Below, in pieces: positions 51,872 to 60,227 of a DNA stretch of 64,000 nucleotides. Origin of the DNA: Niabella pedocola. Lineage in GTDB: Bacteria > Bacteroidota > Bacteroidia > Chitinophagales > Chitinophagaceae. The stretch spans positions 558,001 through 622,000 of the forward strand of contig NZ_JAJNEC010000004.1 of NCBI RefSeq assembly GCF_021044425.1, written 5' to 3'. The position numbers were made by a program, and so were the translations under genes. Numbering within the stretch: the stretch's first letter is position 1; every line of letters starts with the position of its first letter. The notes under the pieces were generated by a model. The model ran no database searches. It was given only the letters and a program-made list of their open reading frames with translations, and was not told the DNA's origin.

Positions 51872-53344
51872 TTAATTATCCTCTACAAAATTCAGGGCTT
51901 TTTGTTCATCAAATTCGCCTTCCCATCGCGCAATCACACAACTTGCCAGGGTATTTCCGATCACATTCACAGACGTACGGGCCATATCCATCAGCTCATC
52001 GATGCCATAAATAGCCATGATGGGCCATAATGGTAAATTAAATGTATGCGCGGTAGCGATCAGGATCACCAGGGAAGCCCTCGGCACCGCCGCCACCCCT
52101 TTGCTGCTGAGCATTAACGACAGGCCGATCATCAACTGCTCACCAAACGATAAATGGATGCCCGCCGCCTGCGCTACAAACACAGACGCCAGGGACAAAT
52201 AAAGGGTGGTACCGTCCAGGTTAAATGTATAGCCGGTGGGAATCACGAATGAAACTATTTTTCGAGGTACCCCAAACTTTTCCATGTTAGCCAACGCTTT
52301 AGGTAATGCAGAGTCTGAGCTCGTAGTGGCAAAAGCAATTGAAACGGGTTCTTTAATCGCCTGGATAAACTTCCGCAAAGGGATTCTTGCGGCAAACAGC
52401 GCAATAGGTACCAGCACTACCAGTATAAAAGCAAACAGTGCCAGGTAGAGCGTTATCAGCAGCAATCCCAGGTTCTTTAATATATCAATACCCAGGTGCC
52501 CCACCGTCACCGAAATGGCGGCCCCCACACCAAAGGGCGCAAAATGCATGATCAGGTTGGTGAACTTGAACATGGTTTCGGAAAGACTTTCCGTAAAATC
52601 GATCAGTGGCTTTTTCCGTTGTTCGGAAAGCATGGCCAGCGAGATCCCGAAGATCAAACTAAATACCACAATGGGTAATACATTGCCTTCATATATCGAT
52701 TTAATGATGTTCTCCGGGAAAATATCCACAATATGATCCTGCCATGTTTTTTCGGAGGGATCGGGCAGCTTATCGATCAAATGCGGCGGCACGGATACGC
52801 CGGCACTATCCATAATCGTGATCACCTTTTGCTGCAGTAGTTTTTCCTGCGAACGCGGCAGGTCTTTTAATAAGGCTTCCGGAACCTGGATACCTGTACC
52901 GGCCTTGGTGATATTTATAAATACCAATCCTATTATCAGCGCAAAAGTGGTCACTATCTCAAAATAAAGTATAGACTTCCATCCCATGCGGCCTACCTGT
53001 TTCAGGTTGCTATGGCTGGCGATTCCTACCACCAGCGTGGAAAACAGCAGGGGCGCCACGATGGTTTTGATCAACCGGAGGAAGATGGTGCTTAAGAATT
53101 TAAGATTCTGCGAGAACGCCGGAAAATCAACCCCGATCTCAATCCCGATCGCCATGGCCACAAAGATCCAGGTGGTCAGCGACCGTTTATATCCTGCAAA
53201 AAGAATGAGGCTACCGATCACGATCCATCTCAGGCTAAAAAGCAACGCGCCCGGCATCGGAGTCCATTCTTCATGTATCAGGTGAAAAGCAGCAGCAATT
53301 GTAAAAAGTATAATAGAAAGAAACCCGGCTTTTCTTTTGTTCAT
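51872..53344 (-). CDS. Dicarboxylate/amino acid:cation symporter (SDF family)
   Basis: A 490-residue secondary transporter of the GltP/DctA type. Motifs are FLRLIKTIVAPLLFSTLVVGIAS, AFATTSSDSALPKAL (the serine-rich hairpin HP1), GYTFNLDGTTLYLSLASVFVAQA and SSKGVAAVPRASLVIL (HP2), MDMARTSVNVIGN. It imports C4-dicarboxylates or acidic amino acids with H+ or Na+. The start is the ATG at 53344 and not the TTG at 53365, because that TTG is part of the TATATTTG promoter box. Confidence 0.93.
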   Translation of the reverse strand: MNKRKAGFLSIILFTIAAAFHLIHEEWTPMPGALLFSLRWIVIGSLILFAGYKRSLTTWIFVAMAIGIEIGVDFPAFSQNLKFLSTIFLRLIKTIVAPLLFSTLVVGIASHSNLKQVGRMGWKSILYFEIVTTFALIIGLVFINITKAGTGIQVPEALLKDLPRSQEKLLQQKVITIMDSAGVSVPPHLIDKLPDPSEKTWQDHIVDIFPENIIKSIYEGNVLPIVVFSLIFGISLAMLSEQRKKPLIDFTESLSETMFKFTNLIMHFAPFGVGAAISVTVGHLGIDILKNLGLLLITLYLALFAFILVVLVPIALFAARIPLRKFIQAIKEPVSIAFATTSSDSALPKALANMEKFGVPRKIVSFVIPTGYTFNLDGTTLYLSLASVFVAQAAGIHLSFGEQLMIGLSLMLSSKGVAAVPRASLVILIATAHTFNLPLWPIMAIYGIDELMDMARTSVNVIGNTLASCVIARWEGEFDEQKALNFVEDN

Positions 53345-53362
53345 AGTCGAGTAGTTATTTGC

Positions 53363-53370
53363 CAAATATA
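53363..53370 (-). promoter_or_regulatory. -7 promoter box TATATTTG of the symporter-dedA operon
   Basis: A full TAnnTTTG match on the minus strand, with a leader of about 13-18 bases before the ATG at 53344. Confidence 0.55.
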
Positions 53371-53518
53371 AGGTTTAGCCTGAAAAAGGTGATTCCGGTT
53401 TTAATAATTTTTTAAAAAAATAGAATAAGTTTTCTCCGGGAACCGTATTATTGCTTACTTTTCACTACAAAATAACATTTATTTAAAAAAACAGACTACT
53501 CATTAAAGAAGCAATCTT

Positions 53519-55264
53519 ATGGGATTATTTGTAAAAAAGCCATTAAACGTATTGTTAGCCGAAACCGAAGATCATGATAAAAGTCTGAAAAAAACCCTTG
53601 GAGCCTGGGGACTTGTTGCCCTGGGGATTGGTGCCATTATTGGTGCGGGTCTTTTTTCCATTACCGGAGGTGCTGCGGCCAATAATGCGGGTCCGGCTAT
53701 CACCCTTTCCTTTGTTATTGCAGCATTGGGATGTGCTTTTGCTGGTCTTTGTTATGCCGAATTTGCCAGTATGATCCCGGTTGCCGGCAGTGCCTACACC
53801 TATAGTTATGCTACGATGGGTGAATTTATTGCCTGGATCATTGGCTGGGACCTTGTGCTGGAATATGCCGTTGGTGCCGCTACGGTATCCATCAGCTGGA
53901 GCCGTTACCTGCATAAATTCCTCGAAGGCTTCAATATACATCTTCCTGAAGCGCTTATGGCCGGGCCCTGGGACGGGGGCATGATCAATCTGCCCGCTGT
54001 TTTCGTGGTTATTTTAATGAGTTTGCTGTTAATAAGAGGTACCAAAGAAAGCGCCACCGTAAACGGAGTTATAGTAGCCTTAAAAGTGGCGGTGGTATTG
54101 ATATTTATCGTGCTGGGCTGGGGCTATATCAATTATGCCAACTACGACCCTTATATTCCTGCCAATGAAGGCAACGGTGTTTTCGGGTTTTCCGGGATCA
54201 TGCGGGCAGCCGGTATCGTGTTTTTTGCCTATATCGGTTTTGATGCAGTGAGTACCGCGGCCCAGGAGGCCAAAAATCCCGGGAAGGATATGCCCAAGGG
54301 TATCCTGGTATCCCTGCTCATCTGTACCTTATTATATATATTGTTTGCGCATGTAATGACGGGCGTAACTTCTTACAAGTCCTTCCAGGGGCAGGATGGT
54401 ATTGCCCCGGTAGCGGTAGCCATTGAACACATGGGTAAACAGGATGCCAGCGGGGTGTTTCACGCCGATTATCCCTGGCTAAACCGTGCCATTATCGTAG
54501 CGATCCTCGCGGGTTATATGTCGGTGATCCTGGTGATGCTGATGGGCCAAAGCCGGGTATTTTACAGTATGAGCCGCGACGGGCTGGTACCTAAGGTATT
54601 CAGCTCTGTACATCCCAAATACCGCACACCAGCCAAGAACAACCTGGTATTTATGCTGCTGGTAAGCCTGTTTGCTGCCTTTATCCCGGCCAGGATCGTG
54701 GGCGAAATGACCAGTATCGGAACCCTGTTTGCGTTTATCCTGGTATGTATCGGTATTATGGTTATGCGGAAGCAGATGCCCGATGCGCCGAGGGTCTTCC
54801 GTACGCCCCTGGTACCGTTGGTACCCATCCTGGGGATCATTACCTGTTTGTATATGATGATTGCCCTTCCCCCTGATACCTGGATCCGGTTGTTTGTGTG
54901 GATGATCATCGGCTTTGATATTTACCTTACCTATGGTGCGGCCAAAAGCAAACTCGGCAACGGCACGTTCAAGCGTGAGGGGATGCATATTGCCATCATT
55001 TCGGCAATGGTTCTTTGTGTGCTGTTATTTATTTCGGCCTGGTGGCACCACTACGATCTGCAGCAGCAGCTTGCTATTGCAACGGAAAAACTAACCACTG
55101 CCCAAACCCAGGCCCTGCCCAATATCGCAGAGCTTGAAAAGAAAGCAGCCGATATCAGCGATACCATTCAGAACGATTACCTGGTAGAGATCGCCAATGT
55201 ATTAGGCGCCGTTCACCTGGTCTTCTTTGCGGTTCTGTATTTTGTGCGGAGGAAGAAAGCCTGA
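53519..55264 (+). CDS. APC family amino acid permease
   Basis: A 581-residue permease of the amino acid-polyamine-organocation superfamily, cationic amino acid transporter-like (GLVALGIGAIIGAGLFSITGGAAANNAGPAITLSF, PVAGSAYTYSYATMGEFIAWIIGWDLVLEY, GIVFFAYIGFDAVSTAAQEAKNPGKDMPKGI, TPAKNNLVFMLLVSL). It has 12 typical helices plus an extra hydrophilic stretch of about 60 residues (QQQLAIATEKLTTAQTQALPN, AELEKKAADISDTIQN) between two C-terminal helices, with coiled-coil character. This addition is not found in most relatives. A strong terminator follows the stop codon. Confidence 0.92.
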   Translation: MGLFVKKPLNVLLAETEDHDKSLKKTLGAWGLVALGIGAIIGAGLFSITGGAAANNAGPAITLSFVIAALGCAFAGLCYAEFASMIPVAGSAYTYSYATMGEFIAWIIGWDLVLEYAVGAATVSISWSRYLHKFLEGFNIHLPEALMAGPWDGGMINLPAVFVVILMSLLLIRGTKESATVNGVIVALKVAVVLIFIVLGWGYINYANYDPYIPANEGNGVFGFSGIMRAAGIVFFAYIGFDAVSTAAQEAKNPGKDMPKGILVSLLICTLLYILFAHVMTGVTSYKSFQGQDGIAPVAVAIEHMGKQDASGVFHADYPWLNRAIIVAILAGYMSVILVMLMGQSRVFYSMSRDGLVPKVFSSVHPKYRTPAKNNLVFMLLVSLFAAFIPARIVGEMTSIGTLFAFILVCIGIMVMRKQMPDAPRVFRTPLVPLVPILGIITCLYMMIALPPDTWIRLFVWMIIGFDIYLTYGAAKSKLGNGTFKREGMHIAIISAMVLCVLLFISAWWHHYDLQQQLAIATEKLTTAQTQALPNIAELEKKAADISDTIQNDYLVEIANVLGAVHLVFFAVLYFVRRKKA

Positions 55265-55286
55265 CCAATAGCAATGATATTTTATT

Positions 55287-55314
55287 GAAGCCGCGTATTG
55301 CGGCTTCTTTTTTT
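55287..55314 (+). terminator. Intrinsic terminator after the amino acid permease gene
   Basis: GAAGCCGC, a 5-base loop, GCGGCTTC and seven T. Confidence 0.9.
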
Positions 55315-55524
55315 GGAACCGGGGCCAGTGTGGTACTAAACCTGATCGTTGTTATTGCCACGATGCACCGGTTTTTATTCAGCGATCAGGATCATACATA
55401 TACAGACCGGCGTTTAGCCCCGGATCTGCGTATCTGCAGCATTTAAAACAGGACATAAACCCGATGCACCGTGACATTTATATACCTGCCTGCGATTCTC
55501 CGGTCTATATTCCTCCAGAAATCT

Positions 55525-55532
55525 TAAATTTG
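55525..55532 (+). promoter_or_regulatory. -7 promoter box TAAATTTG of yebC
   Basis: A full TAnnTTTG match giving a leader of about 27 bases before the ATG at 55564. Confidence 0.5.
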
Positions 55533-55563
55533 CGTCCTTAAAATAATCGTATTATCAATTTAT

Positions 55564-56286
55564 ATGGGAAGGATATTTGAAGTTCGTAAAGCCAGCATGT
55601 TTGCCCGCTACGACCGTATGGCAAAACAATTTACACGTATTGGTAAGGAGATCGCCATCGCGGTGAAGGCCGGTGGCCCCGATCCTGCCACCAACGCTGC
55701 GTTGCGCCGTTGTATGCAGAACGCCAAAAGTGTAAACATGCCCAAAGACCGCGTGGAAGCAGCCATTAAGCGGGCGCAGGGCAAGGAAATGGAGAATTAT
55801 GATGAAATCCTTTATGAAGGATACGGACCGCATGGAGTGGCGGTACTGGTAGAAACGGCAACGGACAACCATGTACGTACCGTAGCAAATGTAAAATCGC
55901 ATTTTAATAAAGGCGGCGGTACCCTGGGCAACAGCGGCAGTGTGGCCTTCCAGTTTACCAAAATGGGGGTATTTAAGTTAAACCCCGAAGGCCTGAATGC
56001 GGAAGACCTTGAGCTGGAGCTGATCGATGCCGGATTGGAAGAGCTGGGTGAAAGCACCGACGAAAACGGCAAAGAAGTGCTGGTGGTACGGGTGGCGTTT
56101 ACCGATTTCGGGAATATGCAAAAAGCCCTGGAAGAAAGAAATATTATACCCATCAGCGCAGAAGTAGAATGGATCCCCGGCACCACGGTTCCGGTAACGG
56201 ACGAGCAGGCGGAAGAGGTAAGTAAACTGATCGAACGCCTGGAGCAGGATGATGATGTACAGAAAGTGTTCCACAATATGCAATAG
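55564..56286 (+). CDS. YebC/PmpR family DNA-binding / translation factor
   Basis: A 240-residue YebC/PmpR family protein. It begins with the conserved [40 protein letters not shown] and has [39 protein letters not shown] and [32 protein letters not shown]. The family was first named as transcription regulators; some members help ribosomes pass proline stretches. The role here is not resolved by sequence. Directly followed by ytxJ, 17 bp later. Confidence 0.92.
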   Translation: MGRIFEVRKASMFARYDRMAKQFTRIGKEIAIAVKAGGPDPATNAALRRCMQNAKSVNMPKDRVEAAIKRAQGKEMENYDEILYEGYGPHGVAVLVETATDNHVRTVANVKSHFNKGGGTLGNSGSVAFQFTKMGVFKLNPEGLNAEDLELELIDAGLEELGESTDENGKEVLVVRVAFTDFGNMQKALEERNIIPISAEVEWIPGTTVPVTDEQAEEVSKLIERLEQDDDVQKVFHNMQ

Positions 56287-56303
56287 CCCGAACAAAAAAA
56301 GAA

Positions 56304-56633
56304 ATGAACTGGATTCCCCTGGAAAATGAAGCACAGCTGGAGGCGATCGACCAGGCTTCTGAAAGCCGGCCTCAGCTGATTTTTAAGCACAGTACCCGTT
56401 GCTCCATCAGCAGCGTTATAAAGAGCCGGCTGAATAAAGGAAGCCTCCCGGAAACGGTTGATTTTTACTACCTGGACCTGATCGCCTTCCGGCCCATATC
56501 CAATGCCATATCGGAGCGCTACGGGATCCGGCATGAGTCGCCCCAGGTATTACTGATCAAAAACGGGAAATGTGTGTATGATGAAAGCCATAGTGCTGTT
56601 TATATGGAAGACATTCTGGATGCGGCCGGCTAA
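56304..56633 (+). CDS. ytxJ: Bacillithiol system redox-active protein YtxJ
   Basis: A 109-residue thioredoxin-fold protein of the YtxJ family, thought to act as a monothiol bacilliredoxin. The segment PQLIFKHSTRCSISSVIKSRL carries the active Cys in a CxxS form, and GIRHESPQVLLIKNGKCVYDESHSAV is the typical cis-Pro region. Together with bshC it indicates that this organism uses bacillithiol to protect and repair protein thiols. It is probably co-transcribed with yebC. Confidence 0.9.
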   Translation: MNWIPLENEAQLEAIDQASESRPQLIFKHSTRCSISSVIKSRLNKGSLPETVDFYYLDLIAFRPISNAISERYGIRHESPQVLLIKNGKCVYDESHSAVYMEDILDAAG

Positions 56634-56684
56634 ACATTTTTCAGAAAATCCGGAAATTGATTTCCGAATTACAGTAAGAATGAC

Positions 56685-56692
56685 TATTTTTG
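56685..56692 (+). promoter_or_regulatory. -7 promoter box TATTTTTG of the tRNA gene
   Basis: A full TAnnTTTG match about 50 bases before the tRNA; the precursor would need 5' trimming. Confidence 0.5.
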
Positions 56693-56742
56693 CGGCCCGG
56701 TAAATAAATTATTGATGCGATATCAATTACTTTTTACAAAAC

Positions 56743-56816
56743 GGCGGGGTAGCTCAGGTGGTTAGAGCGTTGGATTCATAACCCAAAGGTCTCGGGTTCA
56801 ACTCCCGATCCCGCTA
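56743..56816 (+). tRNA. tRNA-Met (anticodon CAT)
   Basis: A complete cloverleaf of 74 bases: acceptor GGCGGGG pairing with TCCCGCT (G-T at both ends), D arm GCTC...GAGC, anticodon loop TTCATAA with anticodon CAT, T arm TCGGG TTCAACT CCCGA, and discriminator A. CCA is not encoded. The last pair of the anticodon stem is A-C, as in other Bacteroidota elongator tRNA-Met. It lacks initiator features and does not look like tRNA-Ile2. Confidence 0.93.
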
Positions 56817-56817
56817 C

Positions 56818-56844
56818 AAAAGCTCCTTCATGGGGCTTTTTTTT
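56818..56844 (+). terminator. Intrinsic terminator after tRNA-Met
   Basis: AAAGCTCC, a short loop, GGGGCTTT and a T run. Confidence 0.75.
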
Positions 56845-57084
56845 ATGCTATGAACTTTGATATATGGCATACCTCACAATTTAACGCTGCTCCGGATACC
56901 TATATGGATATTTACTAACTACAGCGCTAAATCATTTCATCATTTATATAATTTAAAAAGTGACGTACTATCATTCTTGTATGAATGCTGCTAATCAGCG
57001 CAACGTGTTTATTGTTATTGAGATTCAAATTTCCACGACGGCCCGGATGCGCCTGTGTTGATCGTGGTAACAGAAATAAGTCGT
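56845..57084. other. Intergenic gap upstream of the AraC gene
   Basis: A/T-rich; no gene recognised. Confidence 0.3.
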
Positions 57085-57092
57085 TATATTTG
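57085..57092 (+). promoter_or_regulatory. -7 promoter box TATATTTG of the AraC gene
   Basis: A full TAnnTTTG match, about 20 bases before an ATG (57114) that opens an 8-codon frame ending TGA at 57140 and overlapping the TTG start of the AraC gene. Confidence 0.5.
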
Positions 57093-57136
57093 ACAAATAA
57101 TGCTCAATAAGATATGCAAAAAATAACAGATCTTAA

Positions 57137-58099
57137 TTGAACGAACAGCAGAAATTCAGGCTAAGAGAAAAACCACTATTCATGTACCTGACAACACTTC
57201 CTGATCATACACAACCGGGCTTTGACGAGCAGGCGCATTTCAACAACTTCAGCCGGCATAATATTATTTTCAATGCGGCTGCATATAAAAGTCATTGCGA
57301 AGAGCATATTGGTTGCCTGTCATTAAAAACGGTGCGGAGCGGGGAAGAATGGTACACGATAAACCGCATTCCCATTGCAGTAAGACCGCCGCATTTTCTT
57401 ATCCTGAATCATGACCAGCCTTATGGCAGCAGCATCGATACAGCAGAGAAAGTCAAAAGCCTGTCCGTTTTTTTCCAGAAGGATTTTGCAGGAGCTGTTT
57501 ATTATGATATGCTGCACGGCGAGCAGCAGCTGCTGGAGCACTACCTGGAGGCCGGACCAGTACCGGAATTTTATCAAACCTTACATCTGATGACTCCGGA
57601 TTTGCAGCTGCAACTCGATCAACTGATCAACGAACTGGACACATATGGATACAGAAAAAACCGTGTAGACGAACACCTGGCGCTGCTGTTACAAACACTG
57701 ATTACCCATCAGCATATCCATTCCCTGCGTGCGCGTACGGTCAAGGCGGTTAAACACAGTACCCGGAAAGAGATTTACAAGCGCATATGTATCGTACGCG
57801 ACATTCTGCATTCCTCCTATTCCGAGCACCTGGAGCTGGAACAGCTGGGGCAGATGGCCGCATTGTCTGTGCCACAGTTGATCCGTCAGTTCCGGACGGT
57901 GTTTCAATGTACCCCTCATCAATACCTGACCCGCATCCGGTTGCAACAGGCAATGCGCCTGCTTATCAAAACGGATCACCCGGTACAGGACATTACCTGG
58001 ATGTGTGGTTTTGAAAATGCCAGTGCCTTTGGCCGCATATTCCGGCAATGGCAAAACAAATCCCCCTTCGCCTACAGAAAAGAACATCACCAAAATTGA
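57137..58099 (+). CDS. AraC family transcriptional regulator
   Basis: A 320-residue regulator. The N-terminal part (PLFMYLTTLPDHTQPGFDEQAHFNNFSRHNIIFNAA) is a sensor domain of unknown ligand; the C-terminal AraC domain has two helix-turn-helix motifs (LEQLGQMAALSVPQLIRQFRTVFQCTPHQYL; PVQDITWMCGFENASAFGRIFRQWQNKSPFAYR). The longest frame starts with a TTG at 57137; the first ATG in frame is 57182. The TTG version was kept because the residues before 57182 are protein-like. An 8-codon open frame (MQKITDLN) ends over this TTG, which points to translational coupling. The metallo-beta-lactamase-fold gene follows 59 bp later and may be its target. Confidence 0.85.
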   Translation: MNEQQKFRLREKPLFMYLTTLPDHTQPGFDEQAHFNNFSRHNIIFNAAAYKSHCEEHIGCLSLKTVRSGEEWYTINRIPIAVRPPHFLILNHDQPYGSSIDTAEKVKSLSVFFQKDFAGAVYYDMLHGEQQLLEHYLEAGPVPEFYQTLHLMTPDLQLQLDQLINELDTYGYRKNRVDEHLALLLQTLITHQHIHSLRARTVKAVKHSTRKEIYKRICIVRDILHSSYSEHLELEQLGQMAALSVPQLIRQFRTVFQCTPHQYLTRIRLQQAMRLLIKTDHPVQDITWMCGFENASAFGRIFRQWQNKSPFAYRKEHHQN

Positions 58100-58158
58100 G
58101 CATTTCGGCATAGTACGGCCGCTCCCCTCCCGCTACTTTTACGGCAAACAAAGTAAGT

Positions 58159-59601
58159 ATGGATCGTATCAATCTTGTTCTTGCCATCATTGCACTGCTG
58201 TTCACGACAGTTGTCAATGGCCAGTCTGCAACCACCTTTCTTAAAAAAGCGACTACCGCAAATGGCCACTGGGAGCATATCCGGGCTTTTGTTTATGCTA
58301 CGCAACGTACCAGTTATAACCGCTGGCAGGGATATAGGTTCGATCGCGTCCAACCAGAAACGGATACATATGAAGTATATGTTGACCTGGAACTTCACCG
58401 GCACCGGCACCATACACTTGCGCATTATCCTGGCGGATATGTCTTTAATACTGTCCGTATCAGCCGGGATTCCGGTTATTATGTGTATGACCTTTCTTTA
58501 TGGCGGACGGGAAAGGCGCTTCTTCAGGTACCCGGCGACCTATGGCGGGTGAATGAGCATATTATACAAAACAGCTTTCCCTATTTTATTTTAAAAGAGG
58601 TATTGGATAGCGCAGATTCTCTTCAATTCCAAACCGACAAGAATGAGATCAAGATCCGCCGGTTAACGGCAACCGGCACACAGGAATTACGGTTCCAGCC
58701 CAAAACACTGCTGTTGACCAGTAATACGATCACCACTGGCAGCGCTGCAAAGGAACAGCACTTCGCTGCATATACAAATATAGCAGGAACGTATCTCCTT
58801 CCGGGAGAAATGACCCTCCGGCAGAACGGCCAGGTCGTATTTAAAGATTCGTTAATCCGCTTCCAGCCACTACCCGCCGCAGACACTTCCCAATTCAGTT
58901 TTCCCAACGGTTATACGCTGCAAAGGGATACCACTCCGCCGCTCCGCGCCCGTGCCATTGCAAAGGATATATACCTGGTAGAAAAAGTAGACGGCGACCG
59001 GAATGTACTTTTTATCAACCTGGATGACCAGGTGTTGCTAACGGAAGCACCGGTATCCGGCCATGTAACGCGTGAAATCATCCGTTTGATACACCAAACC
59101 CTGCCCGGGAAAAAGATCGGGTATGTACATTTATCACATTTCCACAATGATCACCTTGCCGGTGTGACGGAGCTGGTAAAGGAAGGCGCGGTGATCCTCT
59201 GTGCGCCCTCTATGGAAAAACCGGTCCGGGAAATGATCGCCGCAGCTACCGGTAACCAAACGAATGGTGTTCAACCGGTATTCGGCTTCTTCAATGACCA
59301 CAAAGTATTGGAGGATCCGCATCACCGGGTTGATCTTTTTGAGGTGCCCAATAGTCATGCGCAGGGACTATCGTTCCTGTATCTTCCCCGGGAAAAACTC
59401 ATTTATGAAGGCGATCTGTTGTCCATGCCGGAAGACGCCACTATTACACCAGCGTTTCAGGTATCGCTTGAATTTTACCAATTCATACAAAAGCACCGGA
59501 TCAGCTTCAGACAGATCATAGGGCATCATGGATTGGCAATGATCACACCGGAACTTTTTCGGCGGGTGATGAATGCCGCAAATAGAACCAACCCAAAATA
59601 A
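58159..59601 (+). CDS. Metallo-beta-lactamase-fold hydrolase, secreted
   Basis: A 480-residue protein with signal peptide (NLVLAIIALLFTTVVNGQS). The first half is a beta-rich domain of unknown role; the second half is an MBL fold with zinc motif LSHFHNDHLAGV (HxHxDH with Asn in the third position's neighbour), HAQGLSFLYLPREKLIYEGDLLSM with further ligands, and a final IIGHHGLAMITPE. The class (quorum quenching, thiol hydrolase, or other) is not resolved. Close to an AraC gene on the same strand. Confidence 0.85.
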   Translation: MDRINLVLAIIALLFTTVVNGQSATTFLKKATTANGHWEHIRAFVYATQRTSYNRWQGYRFDRVQPETDTYEVYVDLELHRHRHHTLAHYPGGYVFNTVRISRDSGYYVYDLSLWRTGKALLQVPGDLWRVNEHIIQNSFPYFILKEVLDSADSLQFQTDKNEIKIRRLTATGTQELRFQPKTLLLTSNTITTGSAAKEQHFAAYTNIAGTYLLPGEMTLRQNGQVVFKDSLIRFQPLPAADTSQFSFPNGYTLQRDTTPPLRARAIAKDIYLVEKVDGDRNVLFINLDDQVLLTEAPVSGHVTREIIRLIHQTLPGKKIGYVHLSHFHNDHLAGVTELVKEGAVILCAPSMEKPVREMIAAATGNQTNGVQPVFGFFNDHKVLEDPHHRVDLFEVPNSHAQGLSFLYLPREKLIYEGDLLSMPEDATITPAFQVSLEFYQFIQKHRISFRQIIGHHGLAMITPELFRRVMNAANRTNPK

Positions 59602-59628
59602 AAGCGTGAAGCTGAGCGCCGCATAGCT

Positions 59629-59817
59629 TTGCTTGGAAAGAAACCAGGTGAGGTACGGTTACCATTGCCGCTCGGAATTTTCCCTTCGCAACCCCGAAAT
59701 AGATATGGCAAAGCGCCAACATGGAGCTTATCGTTTGTTGTTGTTTTGAAGCATAGTACGATTAATTTGTATAAGCGGTTAGGCTACCGCTATGCTATAT
59801 CTAAGGTTTTCCAATAA
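59629..59817 (+). pseudogene. Remnant of a GNAT acetyltransferase C-terminus
   Basis: The frame ends in VLKHSTINLYKRLGYRYAIS, which matches the C-terminal end of GNAT acetyltransferases (N-x-x-A-x-x-LYxxxGF). The first 40 codons do not look like an acetyltransferase and no acetyl-CoA motif is present, so only the tail survives (from about 59740). Confidence 0.45.
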
Positions 59818-59862
59818 TTAAACGCAATGCCCCGCAAAGAATAGCCGGCGTGCAGCTATCCG

Positions 59863-60010
59863 CCCTTTTCATCCCATTCTCCGGCAGCAAGAGCGCGCCG
59901 CAGCCTGGCTATCATTTTCTCCTGCTGTTTTTCCGGGATAAATCCCATCCACACAATTCAACGACATCGGGATGGGCCATATCTCACAGCTATTGCCCAA
60001 AACCGCACTA
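59863..60010 (-). pseudogene. Remnant of a SAM-dependent methyltransferase C-terminus
   Basis: On the minus strand the last codons read WMGFIPEKQQEKMIARLRRA then LAAGEWDEKGG before a TAG, resembling the C-terminal GFIP...L...GxWDxKYG end of class I methyltransferases. The upstream part is in another frame (MAHPDVVELCGWD). A broken gene is more likely than a working one. Confidence 0.35.
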
Positions 60011-60227
60011 AGTTTTCTATAAGCCAGACAGGTATAGCGTCCGCTCCAAAGCAATAAAAAAAGGGCCCGAATTAAAAAAAACAGGCCGGTATATATATCT
60101 AATTATAAGACTAAGGTTTCGTCATTTCAAGTGCCCTGGTGTTTCACCATCTGTGAAACTGCAATTACCTCCTTCAGTTAAGCAGGCTGTACATGTCATT
60201 CAATGGTCAGTAACATTCACTAAAGAT

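Noticed and set aside
56743..56816. tRNA-Ile2 (CAT, lysidine-modified)
   Set aside because: The acceptor and anticodon stem fit the Bacteroidota elongator tRNA-Met pattern, not the Ile2 pattern.
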